From NCBI GenBank assembly GCA_014925825.1, contig JACGCK010000203.1, positions 1 to 64,000 of the forward strand: a stretch of 64,000 nt of DNA, in the 5' to 3' direction. How positions within the stretch are numbered: the stretch's first letter is position 1; each line of letters starts with the position of its first letter. The notes under the pieces were generated by a model. The model ran no database searches and was not told the DNA's origin. It saw only the letters and a list, made by a program, of their open reading frames with translations. Of this stretch, positions 22,192 to 35,500 are shown piece after piece. This DNA comes from Pholiota molesta (Eukaryota > Basidiomycota > Agaricomycetes > Agaricales > Strophariaceae). A program made the position numbers and the translations under genes.

Positions 22192-25100
22192 TCAACAGTA
22201 TATCCTAATGAGGCAGATATTTATGGCGCAGTGTCGCCCGGTGATATGAATGTCAAAGGTCGCGAGGCTCATGTTGACCTTCAATCTATCGTGTGGTTGC
22301 ACCCTGACCGGTTATGTCCATGCTACTTACACGGGTTGGAGAAAGCAGCTTTCATGTGGAAAAACAAGGCAAAGGAGCTGTGATATTTCACGATTCAAGC
22401 TTAAGTATGATTTTCGATTTTGAAGCTACTTAGCTGCCGATCGTTCAGACCTGAGTGACATCCTCGGATTTCAGAAATAAATCAGATATTGTGAGGCAAA
22501 TAACTGAGAGACGTATACGCCAAGTTTTCTGTTTTCCATGCCATATACAACTACGGATGCGCCATCTAAGTAAGTACTTCGAACGTGAATACAAGCCAGC
22601 GTGATGGCCGTGATGGGTGTCCTCCGAAATGTGAGGCTACTTTCGTAAGCCGGGATTGTCGCGCACAGAAAAAATAGAAAGAATCCTGAGCCCAATCTTG
22701 TTCAGGTATTGTGAGGGAAGTGAGCTACTTCTAACTTCTTTTGTCTGTCATAAAAAGACTAGGACGGATTTACGGTGGTGTCAGATGTGTAGCTCTGCAG
22801 TGTGCTAACTATAATTATAACTATGCATTACCACCGGCTACTTCCTGCATTGCCGTCTCTTGGAATTGCTGTTATGCCACGGCCTACGACTCATCTCCAC
22901 GGATTTGCGATGTCTGGCCTCGTGAGATGGAGTACTTTAAGACTGTAAGTTTTCGCTGGGTAATAAAGATGACATTTTTTTTGACTTCCAGGTAATCCTT
23001 CCGAGTAAGGGTTGCTCATATGTGATTTTTTGAGTATTCGAGAGAGCTATATATGCACGCAAGTGTGACCTACATAGTATGGATCGATCCATATAATTGT
23101 ATTTTACCCCATGCTAAATTTAAATTCAAAGCAGGCAAGCTCCATCTAGCAGCAAGCTATTTACGGTAAGCACCGCGCATCTCAGAATACCATAATGTCA
23201 TTTTCATATAGCACAGCAGTCGTAAATCATTGGGCGCACGCTTCGCGCTCGCGCCCGCGGGCAGCTGAAGACCCGTATCAGCACGTACAAAACTTTCGCT
23301 CATGATTGATGTGGATACATCATTAAGTAGGATGTAAGCGAGTACTTTTCATTCTGGCACAAGACAGAAATAAAAATGCACGATTGAAACGGACTATAAT
23401 TATTGAGTTCCATGACATGTCAGATCTTTGCCGTCTATTTGTTTCTTCACGACCTCACAGGGGTTTGGACACATCTGTATAACTCCATCTATCCTTGATT
23501 TGTTATGCAGTAAGGTAGTACTTGGATTATATGCAGCTAGAAGGGCTTTTGCTCAATGCAATACGATCGATATCATTGTCTCTAAATAACAACCATGCTC
23601 AAGCTTCCGTTGTTCCATGTATTCTACATTTCTCATCCACTTTCTAGCCTCTGAGTAAGATTTACAAGTATGCAGTGCCTTTTGTCGGACCGGTACCCGT
23701 ACTTGGAGACCGATGAGAGCCCACGATGTCAGCTTGGCTTATAGTCGACCATAAAGTTGTCCCCACGATTATCATGTAGATGCCACTTGGAATCTCGGAT
23801 GCTGGTGTCGTTCCATAACAGGTTGGAGTGAATTGTATAAAATTTACTGCAAGTAAGGCAACAGTGCAGGGTCAATAGACTGTTGAGAAAAACCGTACAA
23901 ACAGCGCAGAAGCAAGTGGGATTTTGATTGTTTTAAAGTTTTGTTGAGGTGCGTGCAAGCTCAACTGTGCGGAATCAGTACATATTTACTAAATCTAGAT
24001 CTAACTAATGATGGGTAGAAGGGACTCATGGAATGTGGAATCTTATACCACAGAACGAAAATATTCACCAAAGATGTAAACCCTTCACCTTGGACACTGC
24101 TTGAAACGCGAAGGTGGGGTAGTAATTAATCGGTAAACTTAAACTCAAGGTTAACACGACGTACTTAGGACAGCGTAGGACGTAAGTAGTCGCCTGCGAA
24201 CCGGGTTATGGTTCGAATCGAGTCATAGGCGCCCGGCGGTGTCATAGGCTGAGTTGTATTCAATCCTGTTGGGATAAATTACGTGCTAAAAGAGCGTACC
24301 TTCTCTGGGGTCGGGATTCCTTGGAAGAGCCCGAGTAAGTCATAAAAAGATGCGAGGGATTTAAATTAAGTATTCCCTCGCTCTTTGCACTGTCAGTTAG
24401 CCTGAATAAATTCGTTTAAGGGTCTTGACTCATGCATTCATCCTGAATTATAAGTCTCATATCCTTTAGACATATAATCTCAGATGAATTTTGACTGCAG
24501 GTGCGCCGTTAATGCGCTGCGCCGCTGTTCTCCATAGATAAACAAAGAAGCGGAAGCTCTAAAGAACGTTATGCTAGCCGACGATGTACATCAGCATGCA
24601 GGCGCCGCAAGTCGCGAGGGATCGACCTCGCGTTGGGATTGCCACATCCTTCTACAGTATATTTGACGCTTTGATAGTGGGCGAGTGTCCACGAGTTATT
24701 TGAGACGACGTGGTCCGCGTTGTCCAGGGAGCTTTCACCCGGGCATCAGAGTTTGTTGTAATTAATGACTATTGGTGCTACAAGCTGTTGTTCGCGTTTT
24801 GCGGCTTTAGACGATATGCGTGTTCAGAATAACGCCGCCTTTCATTCGTAGAGTTGAATTGGAATGTAAATCAAAATTTCGCCTGCTGAGATTCCTCTTC
24901 TTTCCCTATCGAGCCAAAGGAGTCGACATCCTTGTTGATGTCGATCTTCCGCAGGTTAGAAACCCTACAGCAGCTGAGTTGCATCGAAAAAGTTCTATTA
25001 AAGCAGAACGTGGCTTCTCTGCGTAAGTCGCCGTGTGGCACCAAGTTGAAGCCCGCATAAGTAACCGACGCGATCCGCAGCGCGTATGCCTGTTAAGATT

Positions 25101-27466
25101 TAGACGCCCGTCTTCCAGCCAAGAACCCGTGATGTCAGCGCCAAGCTTTCGTTACTGGAGAGCTAGATACATATGCAGGTCGATGAAAAACGGGGTGCAA
25201 AAGGGCATAAACACGAAGAGAACGTGTGGTAAGGGCGGAAAGACATTTTTAGCCGCCTGTGCTACGTGGATGTGGACCGGATCTTACTGCTGTTCTTCCA
25301 TTGCGGCTGCTTTCATTTGACTATTTGAGATGAAGATTAGCATGTCTTTAGACGCTTGATAAGCCAGGGTATCACTATTGGATGAAAATATTGCTACAGT
25401 AATTGAACTCAGACCGAAATTATTACTACCTCTCAAGAAATTTCTTCACATGAGGCGTTGTGGGATGGCATGAAAGAAAGGTATTAACTCTTTCTTACAA
25501 GCTTTAGAGCCAGTTGGCTAACAACGGAAGCAATAGCGACGCAGAGAATATCGTGTTCTCGCCGTTTCTTCGTATATTTCTTCTCGGAGGCATGGAGGTC
25601 CGTAAGTATAGTTAGGTCGTCCGATGATAACGCCCAGCGCTCACTTACTATTAGGGCCTCTTAGGGCGCTCGCGGCTCAACGCACGCTCAGCTATTTTTT
25701 GCTAACGTGATCTCGTTATTATCCCATCGGGGCATGGGATACACCGCCCGCGTCATATTAATGAATGTGATGCGTGGGTGATGGACTGTGATGGAGGTCC
25801 TGCTGTTACGGCTCCGTTGTCGCATTGCTTTGGCATCCACTTTGTCATCTAATTTGAAGCTGAAGACAGCTCGGGTGCACGTTATCCGTGAAATTTCTAT
25901 ATTGCGCAAATATTGCGGCCAAAGATCCCCATCCCAGCTCATCCCGCATGTCTCATCTAATGATCTACAACTATGCTAAAGAATATCGTTGTCAGCCGGT
26001 TAAAATTCTGCGTGTACTGCTCTGAGCGAAGTAAGATATACATGAGAAAGGACATCTGCTCGATGTAAGTAACCTGCCATCATCTCGCATTCCCAACTCA
26101 ATCCAAAATTATGGCGTCAGTATTTCGGCACAGTATGTGTGAAGATGTGTGATTGTTGATATCTCTACCCGCCGATCTTTTCGCTTCCACTGAGTCATGA
26201 TCTTGGCTTCGTTCGGCCTTGGCGCACGCACATGATTCAGACACTGCGCACTGCGTCGCCTCGGACACTCCTCGCACGCGCCAACGACATACATTGTAAC
26301 ATAACCGCAGGATCCATGGGATTTGCGCTGATGGGAACCTGTAGCTCAATGGGTAATCAAATAATGCAAATCCCTGCTATTCATATCATGATTACTTTCT
26401 AGTAATCACACCGGAATCACACCCGTCAGGATGGGATAGGCTAGGACAGGTTCCTTTGTTCGATCACATTTATCAATAATAAAATTAGTCGGGTCCTTGC
26501 TGCTTTCAAAATTTCTGACCCAGCCTGGCGAGTAGGGAGAGAGGGTCGCGATTTGGATCCTGGGTACGTCCGGCGGTGAAGTGAACTGTGAGCGGGGCGA
26601 AAAAAGGAAATACATAGAATGTACACGCCGCATGGGTGGGTGTTTCGAGGTGTTTCGCGATCTCATATCGGATATTTATCTGATAACGGCGCAAATGTAA
26701 TGAGAATGAGTAATCATGGGAGTTGGGATCGTCCAAGGTTGAAGGCACGCGAATGGTATGGAGAGCACGCAGAAGATCTTGGCTAGGCTGGAACCAGGTG
26801 TGTGATCCGGAACGGGATGATGAGGCGATACCGCTGACTTCACATATTCCTTGAAGTAAGTACGCGCATAGGGCCTGTGCATAGTAAGTGGTAGTACTTC
26901 GTTGCCGCTTCAACCATGCATCGAAATCCTGTGTACCCAGCAGGACGAGGGAAGGGAAAATGTGGGGCATGCATGCCACCACCACGCGCTTGTCCATCGG
27001 ACCCGGCCGAATGATGATCGACATCGCGTGTCGACAGTCGCAGGCTATGTATGCCACCCTTCGCCACTCAAGTACTCACATGTACTCACACCTTAGACCG
27101 TACTAGGTGTGTACACCTATGTACACACCCCCCGGCCGCCGATGAGAGAGGGCGCTGCGCTGCAGGGTACGGCTTGGCATGGGTGCGGGGTGCGGCGCGC
27201 CGCTGTCTGCGTTCACATTCTGCGTGTCACCTGCACGACGGAATTGTATCTGTGGGGAGGGACCTGGGACGCGTCGACTTCGGAACGGTCAATCACACTC
27301 AGGTTTTTATGTATTGCCGCCGACACACGGCGAAATCTGCGCATTGGGTGAAAGTGATCACAGAAGGAGTCGACGCTCGTACGCCGCGGCCGGTGTAGGC
27401 GGTGTTAGTGGGCTCGTGTAGAACATGACGCCTTTGGTGTTCGCTATCTTTCAGTGGGTCCGGCAA

Positions 27467-27780
27467 GTAGGATAGAGCGATGTAAAAATTTCAATCGTAT
27501 TCGCCGTGGCAGCAGCGTGTTCTTGTTCCCTGAGAATCTTTCCTGAATGCAGCGCTGCCCCGGTGTGAATTAACGTCTGCAGCTTCGTGCCACATTTGGA
27601 TCTATTTTTCATTCTCGTCCGACGTAGGATAGAGCGATGAAATTCTCATTTGTATTCGCCGTGGCAGCAGCGTGCTTTGTTCCCTGAGAATCTCTCCTAA
27701 AAAAACGCAGCGCTGCCCTGGAGGTATATTAATGCCTGCAGCCTCGTGCATTTAAATCTATTTTTCGTGCTCGTCCGACG
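27467..27780 (+). repeat. Two-copy tandem repeat, unit about 155 bp
   Basis: The units at about 27467-27622 and 27623-27780 share gtaggatagagcgatg, tattcgccgtggcagcagcg, ttccctgagaatct and cgcagcgctgccc in the same order, with small indels between them. Confidence 0.7.
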
Positions 27781-28844
27781 ATCCGATGAGCAGCAGCGCT
27801 TTGGGCTTGGGCTAAATGTACAATGTGTACAAGAGGCTATAGCAATAAAAAGTGCATTAATGCGTTGGTATCGGGCTTTTACGCCTAGCTCTTTCTTCAC
27901 GTTGTGAAGTACCAAGCTCGTTCATCACCAGCATTTATGCATATGTATGGAGGCTATCTCGATAATGATAGAATTATATTAGTATCGCCTACCTAGTTTG
28001 CTCTGACGCCTATCTCTAAATCGCCTGGTTTGCTTCTATGCCAAGTTCTTCCTTATGTAGCTTTCGCTATACCCTCAGCTTTTGGTGAGGCTGTAGCAAT
28101 GATACTGAACGGATTAATGTCGCCTAATTCAGGCTTTCGACGCCTGTCCATTTCCATTGCTTGTGTAGCACCGAGCGCATTCCTCGTCAATGCCGTCCGT
28201 CCATCTCGTCTACGATTCTCATTTCGCGTAGGTGCATGCGCTGAATCGCTCACTCGATTTTATTTTTCTTTCCCCAAAGGCAGAGTGTCGTGGATCCACA
28301 GAATGAATTTCGGTTATCGATACTGCGATCGTCATTGTCCATGTCTTTCCGTAATCATATCCGCGGGGAAGGGGGGGTTCATTCAATCGCGAGTGGGGAC
28401 AAACATTCATCGCTGCATGCATGCATACACAAGTCCCGGATAGGCAGGCACCATTCCGATGGTCGAAATTCATTATCGCCTATCCATAATTCATTTAATG
28501 GCTGCTTATCGCGTACGTACGTACGTATCTCGTACTTTGACCTTTGACCCTCGAGTAAGTGCAAGGAGGCATTGAGTAGGCGAGCGATCGTGCACACGCA
28601 CGAGGTTGTTCGGTTCGCTGTTCTTGGAGTTTTAATATCCAGAGCTCAGGCGGCCGTATGTACGGTTATCATCCTGACTCCATCGTCATTCATTGATTTA
28701 GATGTGGAATTCGAGCAAACCCGGCATTTTATTTTATCAGGATTCCACCAGTCTGTCTGCAGACTCCCTACGCGGATCATGCGATCTGGATGTTGCATAT
28801 ACGAACTTGGATGCGTGCGGCAGTCCCTCGACATCATCGCACCC

Positions 28845-29027
28845 AGCCACGCACTCACTAATCCCCCGCAGACGATGATGATTGTCATGCACCGCGTTCG
28901 TTCGCCATTAGTAAGTAGCAAGGACTGGTGTGCATATGCATCCCACTCACTAATCCCCCGCAGACGATCGTTGGATGATTCTCATGCGTGGCACATACGC
29001 CATTAATAAGTTGTTAATAAGTAAAGA
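28845..29027 (+). repeat. Diverged direct repeat, unit about 85 bp
   Basis: Both units contain cactcactaatcccccgcag followed by acgat, then cgccatta..taagta. They start near 28850 and 28945. Confidence 0.6.
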
Positions 29028-30632
29028 CGGACGTGCAGCCAGCCGGCTACTTACCACCACGCGCTGCGTTCCCAAGGTGGGGGCCTGCGAGAAGGAAGGA
29101 GCGAAGCCCAGCGCCATACGTGCAGCCACGGCAATATCCACGCGCAATCCACGCGCGGGGTTTCGCCCTACCTGATCGGCGCTGCGTCGGGGAGAAATCG
29201 ACATTTACTCATTGTTCGTTCTGTGTTCATTGTTCCCAAATCTTTCACTGGTCACCAGTGGTGGTATTGGACGCCGGGGGGAAGGGCGGTTATCTGTATT
29301 CGGAATCGAATTCGTGGGCACGCGGGGCGGAAAGCTTCGATGAGTGACGCGCGGCGACTTCCTGAGTCGCCGGGGGTAGATGGGCTTGAGATGGGCCTTC
29401 CATCGTGAATAGGGTATTATAATTTAGGATTAGGCTTACGAGTAGGTACTAGGATCTGTGACGTTCCCGTCTCTGCGCGAATGCGGGGCGAGTAGGGAGG
29501 GAGGAGGTAGAGGGGTGGACGTGGACGTGGATGTAATAGATTAGCTTGGGATGCAGTGTGTTTAATTGGGGTGGTTATTGCTTGATTTATTTAATTATTG
29601 TTGTGTGTGTAAGGCATAAGGGTATTTGCGGTGTGTGGACTGCGATCGGTGCGAATCATGGTGAGTGATGTTCTGGAGGGGCGTTCTCGAATGTGGATAG
29701 TCGCCGGGAGGGGTGCGGCGTGTCGCTGGAGGACGACGGTTTGGGTTGGCGGATTAGATAATGGGTGGGGCTGGGATAGTGGCGAAGGTAATAGAATACG
29801 AGTCATCACACCGAATGTGTAAAAAGGAAAGGAAGGAAGGAAGGAAGGACGGACGGCTGCGTCAGATAAACTTACGCAGCTCGCCCACGGGCATACTTTT
29901 AGAATCGCAGCGCACGCACACACGCTGATACGCATAAGTGCGCCCAAGAATAGGCTGGGTGGGGGTGGGGGCCAGGCAGGCAGGCGTGTTCCCAGTGAGT
30001 GGGATGCGATCGGTGTCGTCGGGTGTTTGGGGCGTGCGCGCGTTGGACGGCATCGCAAACCCAATCTGCGCCGGATCCCTGCGCGATCTGTGCAGTCGCC
30101 TCAGGCGCCGCCCGGGCAGATAAGGGTGGGTGTGTGGGGGCGTGCGGGGGGCAGGGACGCGCGGGCGATCTGGAGGGCACGGAGGACGGGGGCCGGGCGA
30201 GCGGAAGAGGCAGGCGCGAGCCAGGGGGCTGCTGCTGCTGCAGATCTGCACGTGGGAGCGAGACACTCCGATTGGGCAGGGCTGTGGGTACGCTGCACGC
30301 CCCTCCCCCGCGGTGCGCAGCGGATGGGGCGAGCGTGGTGGATGGCGAGCGCGCAGTGGGCAGTGGGCGTGGTGGATACGCGCTGTGGATGCGCGTCGCT
30401 GCGCATCGGCTGTGGGCAACCGCGCAGACGCTGGTGGACGGTGTTCCTGGAACTGCGGAGATCGTCGCGCCCGATCGTGGCCGAAAGCGGACAGGGGATG
30501 AGCCGCGGCGGGGATACGTGCGCTGATGGATTTCCTCGGATTTGACGACGCCAATCCCATTTCTATATCGGGCAGGGTGCTCTAAATCCTCGGTCAAATC
30601 CCCGGTCTCTCAACGCCTTGAACGGGACGCGC

Positions 30633-30640
30633 TATATAAG
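30633..30640 (+). promoter_or_regulatory. TATA box of the C2H2 gene
   Basis: The sequence tatataag lies 33 bp before the ATG at 30673 and 68 bp before the ATG at 30708. The second spacing is more usual once a transcription start about 30 bp downstream is allowed for. Confidence 0.5.
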
Positions 30641-30672
30641 CCAAGACGCCCGTGCCCTCTCCCCACAAAGCC

Positions 30673-32542
30673 ATGCCTTCCACACCGTCCTCCCCAGCAT
30701 CCACGAGATGTTCCCCGCCCACCTCCTCCACCACCCCTACCCACCAATGCGCACGGCCCCGCAGCCCACCCCCTCGCCCGCCACCCCTCGCCACCCCCGC
30801 CAAGCACCCCTGGCGCGCGCCGAGCAGCCACCACGCGCGACTACGCGCACCCACGCCCCGCCCACCCCCACATCCGCATTGCGCCCCCGCCCCACGCCTC
30901 CGCGGCCCCTCCTCCGCATCATCGTCCTCGCCCGGCCTGTCGTCGCCCGCATCCTCATCGTCTGCCGCGGCCCACGCGCCCTCGCCGCACGCCCTGCACC
31001 CCTCCATCATCTCCTCCCCGCTCGCCGGTGGTGCCGCGCAGGGTTCTGCCCTGCACCCGTCCATCATCTCCTTCCCGCTCGCCAAAGGCGCTTCCGCCCC
31101 CGCCCCCGCTTACACCACCAGCTACGCGGCGGCGCCGCACCACGACACCAGCAACAGCAACGACGAGGACGATGTGCATCTACGGGGCGCGGCGCAGTGC
31201 GCGGACGACGGCGACGAGGCGGACGGCGCGGAGATGGGGCCCGGCACGGGGAAGAAGCACGTCTGCCCGACGTGCCACAAGCGCTTCAACCGCCCGAGCA
31301 GCCTGCGCATCCATGTGAACACCCATACGGGCGCCACCCGTGAGTCTCTTCCTGTCCCTGTCCATTCCTTGTGTTTCTCGCCTTCCAAGCGCTTTGCGCT
31401 CGATCGCGCGTGATTTGTTTTGTTTCCATTTTCGCTGTTTTTGCACCATTTTCGCTGTTTTTAGAGGAGCCGTGTTCTGACTTGGCGCCTTGTCTTCTAT
31501 CGCGCACTCTATAGCCTTCTGCTGCCCGTGGCCGAACTGCGGCCGGAAGTTCAACGTCAACTCGAACATGCGCCGGCACTACCGCAACCACACCGCGCCC
31601 GGGTACGCGGCGACGACGACGCGCGCGGGGCCTGGGCCGCACGCGCAGGGCCCTCCCGCTGCTGGGGATCATCGAACGATGGCGCCCCACGCGCCGCCGC
31701 CGATGCCTCATCCGCATGCGGAACCGATGGATGTGGATGTGAGGAAGAGAAGGCGCGCGGGCGAGCCGCAGGGCGCGTTTGGGTACGAGCAAGAGCACGA
31801 GTACGAGTATGAGCACGCGTACGCGCGCGGCGAGCGCGGGTACGCGCACCAGCATCACGCGCGGCAGCAATACCACCCCCACCACCACCAACAGCAGCAG
31901 GCGCCTCATCAGCAGCAGGCGCCTCATCATCATCACCAGCACCACTCGCCGCAGCACCAGCAGCCGCGCCACCCGCACCAGCAGGCGGCGCCGCACTACG
32001 CGGCGCCGCCGCCGCACGCGATGATGCCCTCCCCGCCCGTCTCGCACTACGCCTCGTCCTCCTCCCACTCTGCCTCTGCCTCTGAGGGCGAGCTATCCGA
32101 CGCCCCCGACGACGACGCGATGTCTGAAGACGACCACGGTCACGACGGCGAAGAAGACGACGATGGACGGCGCTACTACGCGCGCGCACGGAGCGCGTAC
32201 CGCGCCCGATACGGGTACGACGAGGGGTGCGCGCCGCGTGTGCGGTCCGCGGTGGAGTCCTGCGGGATGGAAAAGGAGCGCGAAAAGAGACCGCACGTGG
32301 TGCAGGCGCCGCTGACGCCCGGCTCGTCCGCGGCGTCCGCGTCGCCGTCGCCGTCGCCCCCGCCTGCGCAGCATGGGGTGGTGGGTGTAGGGCGGGACGG
32401 GGGAAGGGCCGGGGAAAGGGAAACGGGAAGGGAAATGGGAAGGGAGAGGGCGAAGTACGCGCCGTCGACGCCGTACGGGCGCGCGCTGCTGGCGGACGGG
32501 CGGGTGTCGACGACGCTGCGGCCTGCGGGGCGCGGGTGGTGA
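30673..32542 (+). CDS. C2H2 zinc-finger transcription factor (two fingers)
   Basis: Exon 1 is open from ATG 30673 to 31339. Its Ser/Pro/Ala-rich region leads to finger 1, CPTCHKRFNRPSSLRIHVNT ending THTGAT. A gtgagt..ctatag intron (31340-31514) joins in frame to finger 2, CPWPNCGRKFNVNSNMRRHY ending RNH. The long C-terminus is rich in His/Gln (31860-31990) and acidic (DDDAMSEDDHGHDGEEDDD), ending PAGRGW at TGA 32540-32542. The paired fingers suggest sequence-specific DNA binding in the nucleus; targets are unknown. Another frame from ATG 30708 gives MFPAHLLHHPYPPMRTAPQP, which looks like a more natural N-terminus and would need one or two indels to join the finger frame. So the start is uncertain. 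Confidence 0.8.
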
Positions 32543-35500
32543 TTTCGAGTTCGAGGGTGGGTTTGGGTGGGTTGCGGGTAATTTATTGGCGTTTGCGTTT
32601 GCGTTTGCGTTTGGCTTGGTGTGCTTGATCTTCCTCTCTCTCTCCTGCTCGTGTGTTGAATGGAGCTCCTAGTATGATAGTGATAATATAGTGATTTTTT
32701 TTGTATTTCTTGGTATCGTCCTGCGGCGTGTTTGTGTTTTCTTGTGGCAACGGTGTTGTTGTTGTAGTTTTTGTAGCGATAGTACTCTAATACGTGGCTC
32801 GTTTTTTTGATCAATCTACATGTCCTTCGAGATTTAATACAGTGTTCGTTGCTGAAGTTCAGTCAGGTCAAGTTGTCAATACTCGGTTGGTAGTGTAAGG
32901 GAAGTACACTACTGCATATTATTGCGGCTTTGGAACTCTGGCATCCAATGGTGGCCAGTACTAAGTAATATCGGGTCATGCTACTCTGCACATGCCGCGC
33001 CAACACTGGTACGTATATATCCACCTGCGCCTCCATGTACATGCCTTGCCGCACACCTGCTGTGCGCCTCTTGCCCGCGGACGCGACGGAGATGCAGCTC
33101 TCTGCGGGGCACCGCGCCCTCTCGCGTGGGTGGGCCCCCGGCGTGCTCTGAGGTGCTCCGCTAATGTTTTTTTTTTATGCTACTTTATTTTGAACACTCT
33201 GACGGCACTGCGCGTGGATCCAGACCTGCGATGGGGGGTATGGAATTAGGACATAGGACATGGTAAGCGAGGGCTCCGGCGGCATAGGTCGGGAATATGT
33301 ATAGAGGGAGGATCGACAGAGCGTGGCTTGGCGTTTGTTTTGCTCAGTGGCGAGTATGAATTTCCGGTGGGTGGGCTATTGATAGGTCTTGTCACCGTCG
33401 CGCCCGATGCGTCCCCCCCCCCCCCTGCTGTCTACCCCGCTCCCTTGCACGACGAAAGCGTTTAGAGGCAAGTCATGATCGAGCCAGTATCTATCTATCT
33501 ATATGCGTGTCAGATAGCGACGGCGAACAGGGCATTAACGCTGAGCGCTGGACGTTCAACAACCTTGAACAGGCGCTTCTGCGGACTCCACGGCACATGC
33601 ACATATATGTACGCAAGATACGTCGAACGCGTTTCTATAATTAGAAATTCTGCGAATCCGCCCGTGCTCGTGCGCTGTGGTACGTATGTCCGCGCGCCGG
33701 GTTTGGGAGTTCTACATAGAATCCAGGAAGACGCGCTTCGCGGGGGAGCGTCGATCGCTTTTGTGGAGTGTTACTTTACTTTGAGGGGGAGACGAGGGTG
33801 GATGGAAGCTGATGGAGGCGAGCGCCAGCCAGCGCGATCGACTCCGGATGTCGGATGGGGATTGGGCATATGCGCATTTGACGTGGATTGGCCATCAGAT
33901 GCTCAAACGTTCGGACGTTGGACAGTGCTGTATCATCGTGGGGTTATGAAGCTTGACTTTGATTTATTTCCGCATCGCGCGTCGTTGGATGTAATGAGAT
34001 TGTAAGAGAACACGCGCGCACGTTATCTGCGAAGGGAATACACTACGAGGTATTTAGGATTCACGGTCAGGTTGCTCTTGGGGAATATAGTCTCGACGGC
34101 GGTAGCAATCGAAGGAGGGCCAGGGGATTATCCGCGAGCGCAAATGCACGAAGGAAACTTAGACGCCGGGTGGCGCACCGCACGGCGACCTACCACCCAC
34201 CCACGCAGAAGACGGAGGAAGAGGGGGGACGAAGCACCGCGCAATATGGATATGGGAGATTAAATGCCTTTATGAGCCTATATGACTTGGAGAACCTCGT
34301 CGAAGCGCGGTTCCTAACTCGGGGCGGCGATTCATAAGCAGGCGCGTGAGTCAAGGCAGGCCAGCGGGCTGAGTCAAGCTCGCTGCTCGGCCGTTGGGGA
34401 TGGATGATAATTGACGTTGTTAAGTGTAAATACGTACGCAGGCGGACGGTAAAATACGTTGGGAGGCTTCTGGTCTCAGATGTGGGCGAGCGAGCGTTGA
34501 GTGAATTTATACGGGTACTTAATTGCCGTTTTGTAGCTGCACATTGTTGTTTTTATACTTTAAAGCCGAAGGTTCCAAGGTGTTGGACGAGAGTAATCCT
34601 ATCCTTACGCATACGTTTTAGAACCTAGCCTGTGTGAAGCGATCTGCATGCAATTGCCGTTTATGTAGCTGGCTTTGAGTTGGCTGGTGTCTGGCATGAG
34701 CTGAGGTGATGGGCGCTTTGTCGATATCAAGTTGGTAAGCTCCATATAAGTACAATATATATTGCCAATATACACCAATCCTTTCTTAGCTGCTCCGGAG
34801 TCCTCGAAATCCTTTTTACTGGTCCTCCATTTGAGACATTCTGACTGACTGACGATGATTTAATCGAACAGACCTTCAAGTTCTTGCGTTTAACCTTGCG
34901 TCTGCGCGGTGATTTGGGACGCTTGAATGCCTGGACGCCGATTTGTCCCGCAGTGTCACCTAACCGCGCACGATAGATTGGGGCTTCCTATAGCTAAGTA
35001 TATCGGTGCATTGTTCTCTCAATAGTTGTTCGCGGATCGACCGCGGTCTCTTCGCAGAAACCATCGAGAGGCGCAACTAATTCAACAGGAGGTGAGACCT
35101 TCGCAATTGCCATGTATGGGTGGAACCTGGCAGCGCTGGTCCTCGGCGTCGGAGATTAGTGGCTGATCCTTGGCGTTTCCAATATACGTTCCATGCAGAA
35201 TGCAGATACAACAAATGAATGAATTCTAATCTGAGTATATACCATGTATGTAAGAGGAAGTAGATGCGAGCTCGATGGCGGGGAGGCTGATCAAAGTCAG
35301 AGCCGCACGCACAGCATCTTTGGGGTACGTTTCGTGTATCCATGGTCATGGTGGAGGTGAGCGCTGCGTAAACTTGGCGGCTTTGATGATGAACAAAGCA
35401 GAGTCCTATAACGGACCCTGTAATCCTGACTGCGGGTCTGACTTCTGTTCGATCTTAGAAATCGTATTGTATTGCGACGACGTACAGCTTCTAATGATGA

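Larger units (their letters stand above)
20960..30600. other. Gene-poor region
   Basis: About 9.6 kb has no gene I can support. Open frames are short or occur on both strands in GC-rich patches (29862-30600). Features seen are a MITE-like element (21943-22191), a tandem duplication (27467-27780), a second local duplication (28845-29027), a GGAA run (29827-29848) and cgtacgtacgtacgta (28513-28528). Confidence 0.5.

Noticed and set aside
23230..23265. GC-rich gcgcacgcttcgcgctcgcgcccgc
   Set aside because: Looks like a repeat fragment, but I could not match it to ends or copies within the window.
24190..24235. ggttcgaatcgag resembling a tRNA B box
   Set aside because: The flanks do not pair into a T arm and no A box lies at the right distance.
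26340..26400. tRNA D-arm-like tgtagctcaatgggtaa
   Set aside because: No T arm or acceptor pairing follows, so it is not a tRNA gene.
26506..27057. 183-codon minus-strand ORF
   Set aside because: It starts at a non-ATG codon, has no recognised motif, and overlaps open frames on the other strand in low-quality intergenic DNA.
29862..30560. Long ORFs (up to 232 codons) on both strands
   Set aside because: The stretch is very GC-rich, so stops are rare in every frame. Composition (Pro/Arg/Ala) fits chance. It is more likely promoter and 5' flank of the C2H2 gene.
33475..34005. 176-codon plus-strand ORF
   Set aside because: No motif, no homology I recognise, and no clear splice partners.
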